NCBI RefSeq assembly: GCF_958298935.1
Contig: NC_084943.1
Coordinates: forward strand, 15,369,001-15,433,000
Direction: 5' to 3'
Origin: Phragmites australis
Lineage: Eukaryota; Streptophyta; Magnoliopsida; Poales; Poaceae
DNA length: 64,000 bases
The notes under the pieces were generated by a model that saw only the letters and a list, made by a program, of their open reading frames with translations, was not told the origin of the DNA and did not search any database. A program made the position numbers and the translations under genes. Of the stretch, positions 43,185-54,673 are shown piece by piece (the first letter of the stretch is position 1; every line of letters begins with the position of its first letter).

Positions 43185-46100
43185 CTATGCCTTGACTAGC
43201 ATGAAAATGCATGGTTGGGTCCAGTGGGGACCCAACATAAGTCGAAGCCGATGGAGATGCACGAAGGGCATCTTCGCCTTCGGTGTGTTCAACCAATTAC
43301 GAAGAGGGCCCACGGTGGTAGCAAAGCTGCGGCTGGCGAGGTGGGAGCCCATTGTCATCTTCGGGCTCAATCTTCGGCTCAATGAGCATAGGTGGACGCT
43401 CGGTGTCTCCACGCATGGTACGACGCAAGTTGCGCTCAGCTCGGCGGGCCGAAGGGCTAAAAGATTTCCAAAATGCTTTAGTCCTATTATTCATAGCATC
43501 GTATGCCTTACACTTCGCATGCCAATACCGCTCAAACTCAATATCTGGATGACGGTGGTGAAATGATTCCCAGCAAGACCAAGACACAAAAAAATTATCC
43601 CTCATCATAGTAACGGGGATAGCCTCTTCAGTTACCTGTGTAGTGTCCGAAGGAAGGACCTGCGCAGGGAGCGCAACAAGTCAAGAACATTTTGCAACAA
43701 ATTGAATATTATATATTACATTGTCAATGTATGATACATTGCCCCACCGTATAAGGAAAACTCAATAAACAAAATGACGCTTCACGCGGAGTCATCCCAC
43801 CTTCCCAGTTTCTTCGGCCGTCGTGGTTGTAGCTTTAGACGAAGGATCGTCCCTCGCCTTCGCCTGCAAAAGAAATATTTCTTAAAAGAGTACATGACCA
43901 GGAAGACAACAAAATTGTTAATATGAAGCAATGTACTTGCTGGCGGTTGATCTCCGCCTCTCGGAGGGCGAGCTCACGGCCGTGTCTGCACCAATAATTG
44001 GTGGTAAACGATCGGGCAGTGGCCTTCGACGCCCTCATAACGGCCGAAGTTGACATATCCGTGGGGTACCGGAAGGTGGACTTTTGGAGCCCAGTATGAT
44101 GGTCGTAGCTTGTCATTTCAATCGACTGGACAAGGCTTCGGGCGTCAACCATCGCGTAGAAATCGCCATATAACTGAGCGGTTGGGAGAAGGCTCCCGCT
44201 AGTTTCATTAATCCAACTTATAAGACTGCCCAGCCCAACAATGTTAGGGGCGTGGCCGAAGCACCAATCTCTTTGAAGGTATTGCTGATAGCTTCGCATT
44301 CAGCGACAGCCTTCGGCTCTAGCTCCCCAAGCGCATTTAAGGCATCTTCGGACAGAGCCTTCACCTCACTTAGCTCTTCTTGCAGCCGCTGTGTTTTAGC
44401 ACTCTCTGTGGCACAAAGCGTTTGCAGGTCACACACTTGCGCATCAGATGATTGCAAGTTTTGGCGCAAGCATTTGACTTCCTCTTCGGCCCCTTCTTTC
44501 TCCGAGCGAAGGGCGCTGAGTTCCTTCTCAAGTTGCTCCAAGCGCGACTCGGCTTCCCTTGCTTGGCATGAAACTTCACGCTTCTGGCCTTCGTCTCTTT
44601 CAGCCCGCTTTTGCATCATATCAATCTGCGCATCTGCACTCCGGGCGTGGGCTTCATAATTCTCTGCTTGTTTGCGCTAAGCCCGCAAAATAAGCAAAGC
44701 CTGGGACATCGCACGAATATGAGCAATTATTAAAAGGACAAAATAATAATAATAATAATGGAACATACTAGTATACCTTCGCAACCGCCACGTTAGAGGC
44801 ATCGATAAGTTCGGCTATGAGCTTCCGGGCGAGCAAAATCTCAAGCTCGGGGAGGACGAAGGTACTAAAATCCTTCTTCGTGTCACTGACCTCCCTGGTG
44901 CTTCGTTCAAAGGAGGAAACCTTGAACGTCTTGGGCACGATGGCCTTTGCGTCAAGTAGCCCGCCGTGGCCCATCAACCCTTTCCCGCTACAATGGGACG
45001 CGCTTGGAGTTGATGCCTCAGTCTCGAAGGAAGAGCTCGAAGGCGATGAGGGCGAAGAGTAGGCTACCACTTCAATATTTTCGGTCCCTTCGACCTCGGT
45101 TTCCTTGGCGGTAGCCTCAATGATAGTTCCTGTCTCTGCCAACTACTCCTCGTTGTCGCTTAAAATTAGCGTGGGAAGGTCCACGCGAGAGCAGAACCCC
45201 GACTTTGGAGAAGGACGGGAATCCTGGGTGTCCTCCGGAATCTCTTGCCTTGGCATGTCGCGCGGCACAGCTGAACCCTCCGGAGACGCTTCTTTGCGGA
45301 TATCATCGGGGGCAACTTTGCACGGCCTTTTCCAAAGGGCAAACGCCTTCTTTTTTTGGCCTCCCCGCGGAGAGTGCTCGAGCTACTTTCGTTTCTTCAA
45401 GGCACCTGTGGGAACCTCTTCGCCAACATCTTATGCCGAGGAGCCCTCTCCAGGACTCTGCAGCAACGCGCTAGTCTTCGGCCTCTCCCGGTATGAAAGG
45501 CCCCTATGTTCCAAGACTCGATTGAGTCTTCGAACAAGACCTTGTTCGGTGCATAATTGGGCTTCGCCCGGTGTAAACTTGCCAACAAGCATTGTAGCTT
45601 TGGCCTCGACTTCAGACATCGATGAATCTGGAAAAGGTCAGGAAGCATAAGCAAGTGACAGCGAAGTTAAAAACCAAAAAAACTAATAGCAGACAAATGT
45701 ATACCTGTGAAGCTGTGCACGGAAGGATGAGGACGGTAGAGCCCCTCAGGACCTTTCTCCCCAAACTCCGGGATACTCCAATCCCGGCTAAGGGGCCACA
45801 CCCCAGCGGCTACAAACTCCTCTACGAGGTCATGAGTGGATAGATACTTCGCACACCTGACAAAGGCCTCGAGAGCTGTCCGCTAGGATGCTTTCAAGCG
45901 CACATCTGGAGCGCGGTTTCCGTTTACTTCCTCACATTTCAAAATAAGAAATTCTTCTAGATCCACTTTGTGGTAGAACCACCACTGTGTCTACTCGCTC
46001 GGCCATTTGTTTTTGTATACAACGACGGGCGTGGATAACCCAGTGCGGCAAGCGAAGTTCAGGCACCCATAATGTGCCTCGCTCTGGATGCCCCGGGTGA

Positions 46101-46488
46101 ACACTGGCTTTGGCTGGTGATGAAGCCGATGAGCAGCAGCGAAGGCCCTGGCCGATGCCTTCACTCCCTCAGACCAAGTTGCCCACGTAAAAAGCCCCAT
46201 CCTTACAATGGCATTGGGCGTGAGCTGGTGAAGATAAACTTCGAATACTTTCAGCACCTTAACAACCATGTCATAGCATGGCAAGCGAAGACCTGCTCGA
46301 AAATAATGAACGAATACAACCACTTCGTCGTCAGAAGGCTCCGGTGTCTCCTGATTCCCAGGGAGCCGGACCTTTGATACATCGCTGATTAATGCCTCTT
46401 TCACGAGGCTGACCAGCACTTCGTCGTCCACCTTAGACTGCCCAATCCAATATGTCTTTGGGCGAGTAGACCTGGCCTTCGGTGCCAT
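43185..46488 (-). pseudogene. Tat 1 antisense ORF (putative gypsy-type transposon protein)
   Basis: The minus strand starts at the ATG at 46488 and encodes a domain like Pfam 'Putative gypsy type transposon' (PF04195): EVVVFVHYFRAGLRLPCYDM, VFEVYLHQLTPNAIVRMGLF. It continues past a stop to about 45708, where a GTATAC donor suggests an intron. Later exons carry an acidic Ser-rich region (45142-44768), a long coiled coil (44619-44218, EAESRLEQLEKELSALRSEK) and a C-terminal domain (44299-43880 and 43608-43297) ending near HRGPSS. The function of these antisense proteins is not known to me; they are a lineage marker of Tat elements. A TATA-like TATTTATAGC lies at about 46602-46611 on the plus strand as GCTATAAATA inverted, upstream of the start. 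Stops and shifts are present. Confidence 0.7.
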
Positions 46489-46849
46489 TGGGATGAATAA
46501 AGAAGCCTTGGACAGGAAAAGACTCAGAGGGTAGTAAGGGGCTTCGTATGAGAGTGAAAGCTTGAGCAGGGACGCGTGGTAAAAACAAACAACCGTGGGC
46601 CGGTATTTATAGCAAAGAGGGCAGCAGTTAAAACGAGGCGCATTGGAATTTGAATCGACGAGGGAAATGGCGCTTGGGTATACATCTAAGGCATTAAATG
46701 CATGTCAACAAAACAGTTACCTAGGGGCCGCATGGTCATACTGTAAAAAAAAAGCAATTTGACCAAAGTGCATCTTAAAGACGTTGAGAAGAATCTTAAA
46801 GACTACATGTTCGGCCCATCAAAGATGAACCTTATCTGTAGGGTGCTGC

Positions 46850-47365
46850 TGTTGGGGATGATCTTTGGAGGTTTCGCACTCTTGTCACTGCATGTTTGTT
46901 TCAGGGACTGCAGGTGAAGGTAGTGGAGATCGCGAAGTACTCTCGGTCGAAGGATGTAGGCGTGCCCTTAGTCCTGGCTTCACACGTCGGCGAAGGCGGT
47001 GGCAAGCCTTCGGCCGAAAGCCAAAGGCTACGCGAGCGATTTTCTTGACTGGGTGGGCGAAGGTACCAGTGGGTCTTCGACCTGGAGCCGAAGACTAGCT
47101 CATGGCGCCAGAGTGGAGAAGTTTTGGCGGATTTTCGGGGACCGAAGACCATGACTAGATAGCAGGGCCCGCTTTAACTGCCCGGGGCAGAGTTATGATT
47201 ATGTAAATATGCTTAATTGTACCATAATGCCCCAAATATTAAAGAATGTAGTAGGTAAGGGGGTAGAAACTGTAAACCACGTATGGAGTGGTTGAGTACG
47301 GGCTATAAATAGGGCCATACTATATCCAAGAGGGGAATCGAAACAATTTTACCCCAAGCACGTGT
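46850..47365 (+). repeat. 3' LTR of Tat 1, right end missing
   Basis: Starts TGTTGGGGATGATC after a short purine-rich tract. The TATA box CTATAAATAG is at 47302-47311. After about 47365 the sequence turns into integrase of another element, so the LTR is truncated. Confidence 0.7.
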
Positions 47366-48510
47366 CACCCCAGGGACCCTTTGACATTTTCCGTAAGCGA
47401 AGGTCCACCTTGTTTGGGACATCGGTTCCAACACTCCTCCAGGAGATACATGAAGGCCTTTGCGGCAACCATTTAGCACCTCGCACCCTAGCCGGCATGG
47501 CAATTCGCAAGGGGCTCCATTGGCCTACAATCATGTCCGATGCTGAAGACCTCGTCCACACCTGCCAAGGATGCTAGTGGATGGGACGCCAAAACCACCG
47601 GCCCCCAGCTCCCCTACAACCAGTCGCTCTCGTATGGCCCCTGGCTCGTTGGGTCATGGACCTCATCGGATAATTCCCCCGTGGTAAAGGCAATCTTCAG
47701 TACACGGTGGTAGCATTGGAATACTTCTCCAAATGGGTTGAGGCTGAGCCCCTCACGGCGATCACATCGAAGAATGTCCAGAAATTCTAATGGAAGAACA
47801 TAATTTGCCACTTCGGCGTTCCACGACAACTCATGGTTGACAACGGCACACAATTCAACTCCAGGCCTTTCAAACAATTCTGCGACAACCTCGGCATCGA
47901 ATTATGCTTCACCGCAGTTCGACATCTGTAGTCCAACGGGTTCATCAAACGGGCCAACGGCAACATCCTCTCCGGCTTAAATCGTCGACTCGTCAGCCTA
48001 GCTCGAGGCCTATGGGTTGAAGAGCTTCCTAAGGTTTTATGGTCCCTTCGCACCACTGTCACATGAGCCACCGGGTTCACCCCCTTCCGCCTCCTATATG
48101 GCAACGAGGCCATTACCCCCATCGAGATCACGGGATGCTCACTCAGAGTGCAACTGCCACAAACTACCGGAGAAAGAGAGCTCTCCCTCGATCTCACCGA
48201 AGGAACGCGGATCCATGCCATCCAAAATCTCTATCACTACATCAAGAAAACCAAGGCCTGGTACGATCCTAAGGTCACACCACAGAGCTTCAAGCCCGGT
48301 GACATGGTACTTCGACGTGTCCTGGCTCTGGGAAAACTGTGCAATAAATGGGAGGGCCAATACGTGGTCCTTAGGTCTAACAGATCCAACTCCTATCGCC
48401 TGGACATTACAAAAGGGACCGCCCTCGAATACAGTTAGAACGCAGAGACCCTCCGCAAATACTATGTATATACAACACCAGTCTCAGTCCTCTCCAAAAA
48501 TCCAGAACAA
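47366..48510 (+). pseudogene. Tat 2 integrase and polyprotein end
   Basis: The H2C2 finger is complete (EIHEGLCGNHLAPRTLAGMA, CQGC). The core shows VMDLIG and LMVDNGTQFNSRPF with both Asp, but the block expected as SNG-x-x-E-R-A-N reads SNGFIKRANG, so the catalytic Glu is Lys. The C-terminal part 48148-48438 includes PGDMVLRRV and NKWEGQYVVLRS, and the reading ends near ETLRKYYV. Stops at 47574, 47671, 47788 and 48064. Confidence 0.8.
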
Positions 48511-48589
48511 TAAAAAACCATAGGTTTACACACCAACAAATAGCTAGCAAATCTAGAGGTGTTACCTTCCAAAAAAAAAGCCCTTACCC

Positions 48590-49090
48590 CACCAAACAAC
48601 CCCACACAAAACCTATGAAGACCCTCCGGCATCTTGAAGGCATTGCCTCCATGCCGGAGAGGTAAAAACCTCCGGCATCTTGAAGGCAGTGCCTCAGTGC
48701 CAGAGAAGTATATCCCTCTGCTATCTTTAAGGCTATGTGGCAGAGAGGCAAAGACCGCTCCAACATCTTGAAGAATTAGCCTCCATGCTAGACATGCATT
48801 TATCCCTCCGCCATCTTTAAGGTCTAGCTAACCTACGTGGCGGCGAGACAAAGACCACTCCGGCATCTTGAAGGTAGTGCCTCTGTGCCGGACAGGCATA
48901 AGACCCTCCATCATCTTTAAGGCCTGGCTGACCTATGTGACGGAGGGATAACCTCCCCGGTATCTTGAAGGCCTAGCCTCCATGCCAAAAAGGATTCATA
49001 CAAAGTAAGGATCCTCCGGCACCTTGAAGACTAAAAGTCTCCGTGCCAAAATCATCTAACCCCTCCGGTATCTTGAAGTCCTAGCCTTCG
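48590..49090 (+). repeat. Degenerate tandem repeats with CTCCGGCATCTTGAAGGC
   Basis: At least eight units of about 50-60 bp, alternating CCGGCATCTTGAAGGC and CCATCTTTAAGGCCTRGCT forms, in the 3' region of Tat 2, the same relative place as the 110-bp array in Tat 1. Confidence 0.8.
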
Positions 49091-49670
49091 TACTACAAAG
49101 TGTCGCACATCAAAATGTTATTAAATGATATGTTCTTCCCTACTCATGCCCAACTCAATGCAGTACCCCTCGGATCTCGCACCCCGCGGTCACTAACAGC
49201 CGTAGAGTGCGAAGGGGCTGGGATAGAGGGCACAGGCGAAGCGTTGATACGATAAAGAAGCGTCGATGTGATAAATTATAAATGCCCAAAAACGAAGCTA
49301 ACACAAACACAAGTTTATTCATACATGACAAACAAAGAGTTTTTGCATTCAGCTAACCACTGTACATCGAATCTATGCCTAGCAAACTTGCTAGCCTATT
49401 ACGCCTCCCTAAAGTACTACGGAAGGATGAGGGCGCTTGACCGTCACGCCTCCTAGAAATACTGTGGGACCTAGAGAATTGACCCCAGTAACTACGCACA
49501 GGGGGTTGACGCGAATCCCCTCCACGGAGGGAGTTGCTGCCTAAAACAAAGCCCCTTAGCCTCGGGAAGACGAAGGATCCACTGGGAAGGGATATGAATC
49601 AAAGGACAAGAAATCCAGCTCTTCCCCTACTCCTCAGACTAGGACTCCACAGCCTGTACCCCCTCCACCT
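49091..49670. other. Non-coding 3' region of Tat 2
   Basis: Between the tandem repeats and the antisense ORF. Nothing coding recognised. Confidence 0.5.
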
Positions 49671-50607
49671 TCACCTCGGCCAGAATAGGCTCAAGGATTT
49701 CTGAAGGCACCCTTCTGTCAGAATCCCAGAGGAGGACAAGACGTCGACAGAAGCATGAGCCAGCAACCTCCCAAGCTGCTCAGGCTGCACACCAGTCATC
49801 CTTTGCAATGAAATAGACATCCAGAGCAGACGCAAGGGGGCCCTCCGGATCGATCTTGACCAAGACATCAGCGGCCACCTTCAAATCCACACGCCCCTTG
49901 GAATCGTGGGGCATAACAAAACAACTCCGCCGCCGGATGGACGGAGTAGCCCCAGATGCTCTGGACGCACTCGATCCTTCCCCAGAGGCACCATCCCAGA
50001 TACGAGCAAGGCCCCCTCCAGCTTCAGGCCGCCGCACCTATATACACAGATCGGACTCCAGTTAGCCTCAAAGGAACAAACATTCCAAAAAAACACAGGT
50101 GAACCATAAGAAGACATACATGGTTCTATTAGATAAGGAAAAGACCAAGTACATGAAGCAGAAGGGGGTAGCCAACATACTAAGACTTTGACCCTCTTTG
50201 GAAAGAAAAGAAAGCAAGAAACAGACAGCCTATGACAGAGCTACACCTCTAGCGCATCCACACGTGAAGACCGCTCCTGTGGAGCAACAGCACATGAAGG
50301 GCCTTTGGAGGGCCGCTTTGAAGAAAGCCTCAAACACCAAGACCTCGTGGGCTAAAGGCTCCGGAACCTCCTCATCCAGTAGGGACCGAGAGACAGCCCT
50401 AAAGGGAATCTTCCCTTCCTTAACCATCCAGTCAAGCTCCTCATCATCGATGGCAGACATCCCTAGCACGGTGGTCTGCTGGGGATGACTTCTGCTGGCA
50501 CGGCAAAGCTCCACCCCTGGCTCCATCGACAGCGGAGGAACCAACGCCACCTGAGGGACCCCTGCTGTTGCCTGAGTTCCTGCTCTGCTTGGGATCAAGC
50601 TAGCCAT
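49671..50607 (-). pseudogene. Tat 2 antisense ORF, shortened
   Basis: The minus strand start is placed at the Met at 50607 (MASLIPSRAGTQATAG). The N-terminal segment contains DDEELDWMVKEGKIPFRAVS and HEVLVFEAFFKAALQRPF, which corresponds to the VFVHYFRAGLRLP region of Tat 1's antisense protein. The frame is lost at about 50230. A C-terminal piece (50037-49780) with DSKGRVDLKVAADVLVKIDP remains. The central domain and coiled coil are deleted. Confidence 0.55.
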
Positions 50608-51129
50608 ACGGATCGCAGGAGGATAGCAAAGGGCGCTCGACGGCAAGAAAGAAAGAAGAACAACAAGCAATAGATGCACGTACAAAGCAAGAACAACTGG
50701 AGGCAAAGGGCAGATGAGAACGAGGCATAGGTGAAAAGGTCGCTCAGGCTAATCCCTCTCCTTATAAAGGTAAGGGAGAGATTACCTCCCATAGAAAAGC
50801 AGGCACATGCCTTGTCTGTTCGCCTGCCAGGCCACAATCATGCGGGAGCAGAACCACCCTCTGCGACCCCTCAACCACAAAACGCCACGCGTCCCACGTC
50901 CGCTTGACAGGATGTAATCATGTCTTTCTTCACAGGGCGTATTCAATACCCCTTATCACCAACGTCATCAAATGGATAGTCCAGATCAAATGGATCGAAT
51001 CCTCCAAAACAAGCCAAGCGATACTAGGGACCATGAGCCATCAACGATAAAGCCAAGGACCACCAGAGGCCCTGCTCTGAAAGAACCGCGGGCCCGACCG
51101 CTCTGCTGGCCGCCCTCGCGAGGGGCTAC

Positions 51130-51902
51130 TGTTGGGGGTTGTTGTTAAGGATCCCCAACGGCCCCATGGCTCAGCTAGCCCAGGCCCAGGGAGCCATGCC
51201 TCCCAAAGCCCGCATCTCCCAGAGCCACGCCTCCCGAAGCCTCCATCTCCCAGAGCCATGCCTCCCTCAGAGCCCCAATCTTCAGGGTTTGAGCAGGCTT
51301 CTTAAAGGCTACAGGGTGAGTCATCAAGCCTCAAGAAAGATCGGCCAGAAGAGGAATGTTGGTCATCCTTTTCCTGCAAGGAAGTGACTAGCATTAAATA
51401 TCTAGGTTACTAGACGTCGCCCTAACACCCCAGTACAATGGAGGTTATCCTAACACCCCTGAGAGCGCGGTGCCGAGCCGCAATTGGCGACCGGCTCACC
51501 CCTCAGGGTGTAGGCACCACAATAGTTACTATGATAGATATTTATTCTCTATGCAGGGTAAAAGGTAGTTATCCGGGATAAGGTCCAGTAATTTGGTCAA
51601 GTCCTAGATATTTGTACATCATGATAACTTGTACACTAAGCTACGTACCACCCTATAAATAGGGGGTAGTGGTTATCTGGGAAGGAGAGGTCACAAGGAG
51701 AACGCTCAAGGCAACACACAGTACACAAAGGTGCCCAAGTGCTATACCACGCTGTGATACTCCCCCCAGATCGATCTATTTTTCTACTATCAATACATTT
51801 GTGGTGTTCCTTCCTCTCAAACTTCGTCTCCAAGCTTGTGTCTCCTCCTTAGAAGAAACTCTCGTCGTACTTGCTGAGGCAAGACGAATTCTTACACCAA
51901 CA
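51130..51902 (+). repeat. 3' LTR of Tat 2, complete
   Basis: 773 bp from TGTTGGGGG to CACCAACA. GAGGGGCTAC just before it is the polypurine-like tract. The TATA box CTATAAATAG is at 51652-51661. The inner part has direct repeats of CTCCCAGAGCCAYGCCTCCC (51208-51270). Confidence 0.85.
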
Positions 51903-52083
51903 CTATGGTTCATATATCATCTGTAAAGTCGTGTTGCCTTGATTTACTCTTGTTAAAACTTCTCTCTATTTTTGCTTCCGCTTGAGTTTTGGGTGATCCA
52001 AACAGGAGAAGGTCATCGATTTCACAAGAAATTTGTTGAGACGCCTATTCACCTCCACTAGTCGCCAATCTCGTTCCTACAAT
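51903..52083 (+). repeat. Fragment of second Copia LTR (3' end)
   Basis: Matches 32468-32658 with about 85% identity (CTATGGTTCATATA, then TTCCGCTTGAGTTTT and AAGAAATTTGTTGAG). It ends CTACAA at the place where the 5' copy meets its primer-binding site. Here the primer-binding site is absent, so this is the end of a 3' LTR or solo LTR. Confidence 0.8.
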
Positions 52084-53957
52084 CTTAACGATGATTTTTT
52101 CGTACTCCTCTGGCCACATGTAAAACTTGCACTTGTTTGGCATCTGCCAACCCTAATGAAGATGAAATGTGTCAAATTTGGGCAAAATTAGCTCAACCCA
52201 CCCCTGGGACACAAAATTCCCAAATTATGAGGGCACTTGAAGAAGAGCCTCCCATTGTTCGGGTCGGACCTTGTCGTGAGTTCAGTCACTTGAGCCAACT
52301 TGCACTCTGTGCACTGGATCAGCGGTAGCCTGATCACCGCTCCTTCCGACCGCATCATCGATATGGATGCTTAGCTTCGTGCGCTAGTCGACGATTGCGA
52401 CATGTCCTTCACAAAGTGTAGTAGTACTACGGCATTCGCGGTGGCACAACAGGAGGGTGGTAGTCACAGCAGCACAGCACTTGCAGGGCGGCAACGAGCA
52501 AGGAGGAAGAAGATGACATGGAAGCAGACCAACAGAGAGTGGCACGTGTTGTGCCAACGGGGTCGACCAGAACATGTAGTCCGGCTCAGGAGGGCATTTT
52601 GGCCACTACATGGAGGTCAACCCAAAGAAAAATAAATTAATATCAACAAAATCGAATTAAAGGGCCAGAATGTCATGGAAAAAATCAATTCGAGGAATGG
52701 GTGGCAAGGAAAAAATTGCATACCTAAATAATGGCAACCTCAAAAGAGGCCCTCCAATTGAGTGGCAAATAAATAAATTTCCCCTGTTAAGAGGGAAAAA
52801 GATTAGTGCAAGGTATCTTTTCAGTAACTCTCTCTACCTGCTGTATAATATGTGTGCAACAAAAGTTGTATGTATGGACATCAACAAACAATTTGGTCCA
52901 ACACTTCATTAAAATTGAGGGAACACAACTGTCAACATAGTATATATGTAGCTTGCAAGAATTTGTTAAATAAATGCTGCATTCTGTTGGCGGCTTGCTT
53001 TTCATTTAATCTTTCTCTGAAGCTATCTTGATTACATAGTGGTGGATTCTGAGGAGTTTTATCTTTAGCTGTCATTTAATTGGAATGCGTCCTTCTGATT
53101 GTATATTGCAAAATTCTGTTTTTTTCTTTTGTAATAAAACATGAAGACTTTGGGTAGTATATATCCATTTTTCAAAATTATATTAGTGGATTTTATCACA
53201 AAAAGTTTCCTCAATTTTTCGAAAGATGGGTGCCTTAAAGTAGGTGAGAGTTCTACAACAACCAATCCAGCAAGCTAGAGCAGCGGCTGGAGCTAATACA
53301 ACCACACAAGCACAAAGAGCACAACAAAATCTGACTAAAAATGATGAATGCGACATAGGCACATGCAAACATGAATGTGAAAAAATTCCTCATATATACT
53401 GTTACATTTTTATAATTTGCACTGACTATGTCAGTGTCCCAAACAACAAGCTAGTAACAATAGAACTGACCGAGGGAGATATCTTGTTCATGATGCAGCT
53501 GCTAGCTCATCTGGTACTTTCAACGAAATTAGAGCGGCTAAACTACTGGTAGGCTATACTAGACAATACATTAATCATTGGGAGGCAGTACCTTTCAGCA
53601 GCCTCCTTTCCCCTCTTTCCTCTGGCTTAGTATCTACCGTTCAAACAAAAGCAAGGGGATGAAGGATCATAGGAAGTGGCGGCCACTGGCTTATTACATG
53701 TCCATGTCCATTGCTTTGTGATTCCAACCATCAGGCATATACAATTCACACTTGGCACACCAGATCTTGCCATCTTGGAGTTGTGACCACAAATTACACC
53801 AGATAATCAGTTATAGTCATATGATTTTTGAAGGAAATAAAAGGCGGAAACAAAATCTAGAGTGCACATCCATCTTCGATTTCAAGTGATTGAAAGGCAG
53901 GGTCGACTCAAGAAGAAACTACAGGTGTCTAGATGTGGTTTCTTGACAAGAGCAAAT
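52084..53957. other. Unassigned sequence with short frames
   Basis: Three plus-strand frames of 60-100 codons (52137-52328, 52402-52635, 53244-53552) have biased composition: the second is Arg/Gln-rich and the third starts Gln/Ala-rich. None matches a family I know, and none has clear splice or promoter signals. 52640-53230 and 53560-53950 are AT-rich and non-coding. It may be flanking DNA beyond the LTR nest. Confidence 0.35.
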
Positions 53958-54170
53958 CACTACTACTGAAAAGGTCATCACCGCCAGTTAAAAAATATCA
54001 TTACTACTGGTTTTTAAACCTGTAGTGATTAAGCGGCAATGATAATCTATGATTATCTTTGTCGGTTCATTACATGAACTAACAATGATAGACATGAACA
54101 GGGCAGTGATAGTTGGGTTATCACTGCCGGTCCATTACATGCACCGGTAGTGATAATCCCCCATCCCCCG
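53958..54170 (+). repeat. Left terminal and subterminal repeats of CACTA
   Basis: CACTACTACTG terminus followed by direct and inverted copies of CACTGCCGGT and ACCGGTAGTGATAA. Confidence 0.8.
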
Positions 54171-54673
54171 CCCAGTGCACCTATTGTTAGCAAGAGCATA
54201 TTTAGAAAACAACACATATACATACACAATTCATCATATATATTTGTACCTCAACATATTTCATTCACAAATCACATATATACAAACACGATTAACATGA
54301 CATTTATAAATATTCTTGGTTGGTTGGGACATATATCTTAAACTCTCTAACTCACAATTTGTTTCAGAAATCTCACGATTCACTTGAAACATTAATGCAA
54401 TCAAAACAAATAAACAGTTCAATCTCTCTTGCTACCCGAAGTTGTCAAACTCAACAAGTCCTAATGCTCATTGAAGGAAGAGCTTTATATGCCGGCTCAC
54501 AAAACTCACCTTTTAGACTTATCACTTCATCATTGATGAACCTAATAAGTTGTTCTTGAATGGCGTTGAGGTCATGTTGCAGAAGTTTACTTGTGTTCAA
54601 CTTGATTAGATGTCATTAGAATGAAATCAATCCTACAAAACACATGTAGAAACTAAGAAGCTCCCATCAATAT

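Larger units (their letters stand above)
37879..47365 (+). mobile_element. Tat-lineage Ty3 element 1, 5' truncated
   Basis: From the end of gag through protease, reverse transcriptase, RNase H and integrase (to 41924), then a 5 kb 3' region with 110-bp tandem repeats, a G-run and an antisense ORF, and part of the 3' LTR (46850-47365). This order, with a long 3' region carrying an antisense frame, is characteristic of grass Tat elements such as Grande and RIRE2. The 5' LTR and most of gag are missing at the junction with the CRM-like copy, and the 3' LTR is cut by Tat element 2. Confidence 0.8.
47366..51902 (+). mobile_element. Tat-lineage Ty3 element 2, 5' truncated
   Basis: Begins inside integrase and continues through a 3' region with CTCCGGCATCTTGAAGG repeats, an antisense ORF and a complete 3' LTR (51130-51902). 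Its sequence differs clearly from Tat 1, so it is a different family of the same lineage. It ends in a Copia LTR. Confidence 0.8.

Noticed and set aside
44252..44659. Plus-strand Ser-rich gene
   Set aside because: Exact shadow of the coiled-coil exon of the antisense Tat gene on the other strand.
44740..44762. AAT microsatellite as a notable repeat
   Set aside because: About six units only; ordinary for intronic or spacer DNA.
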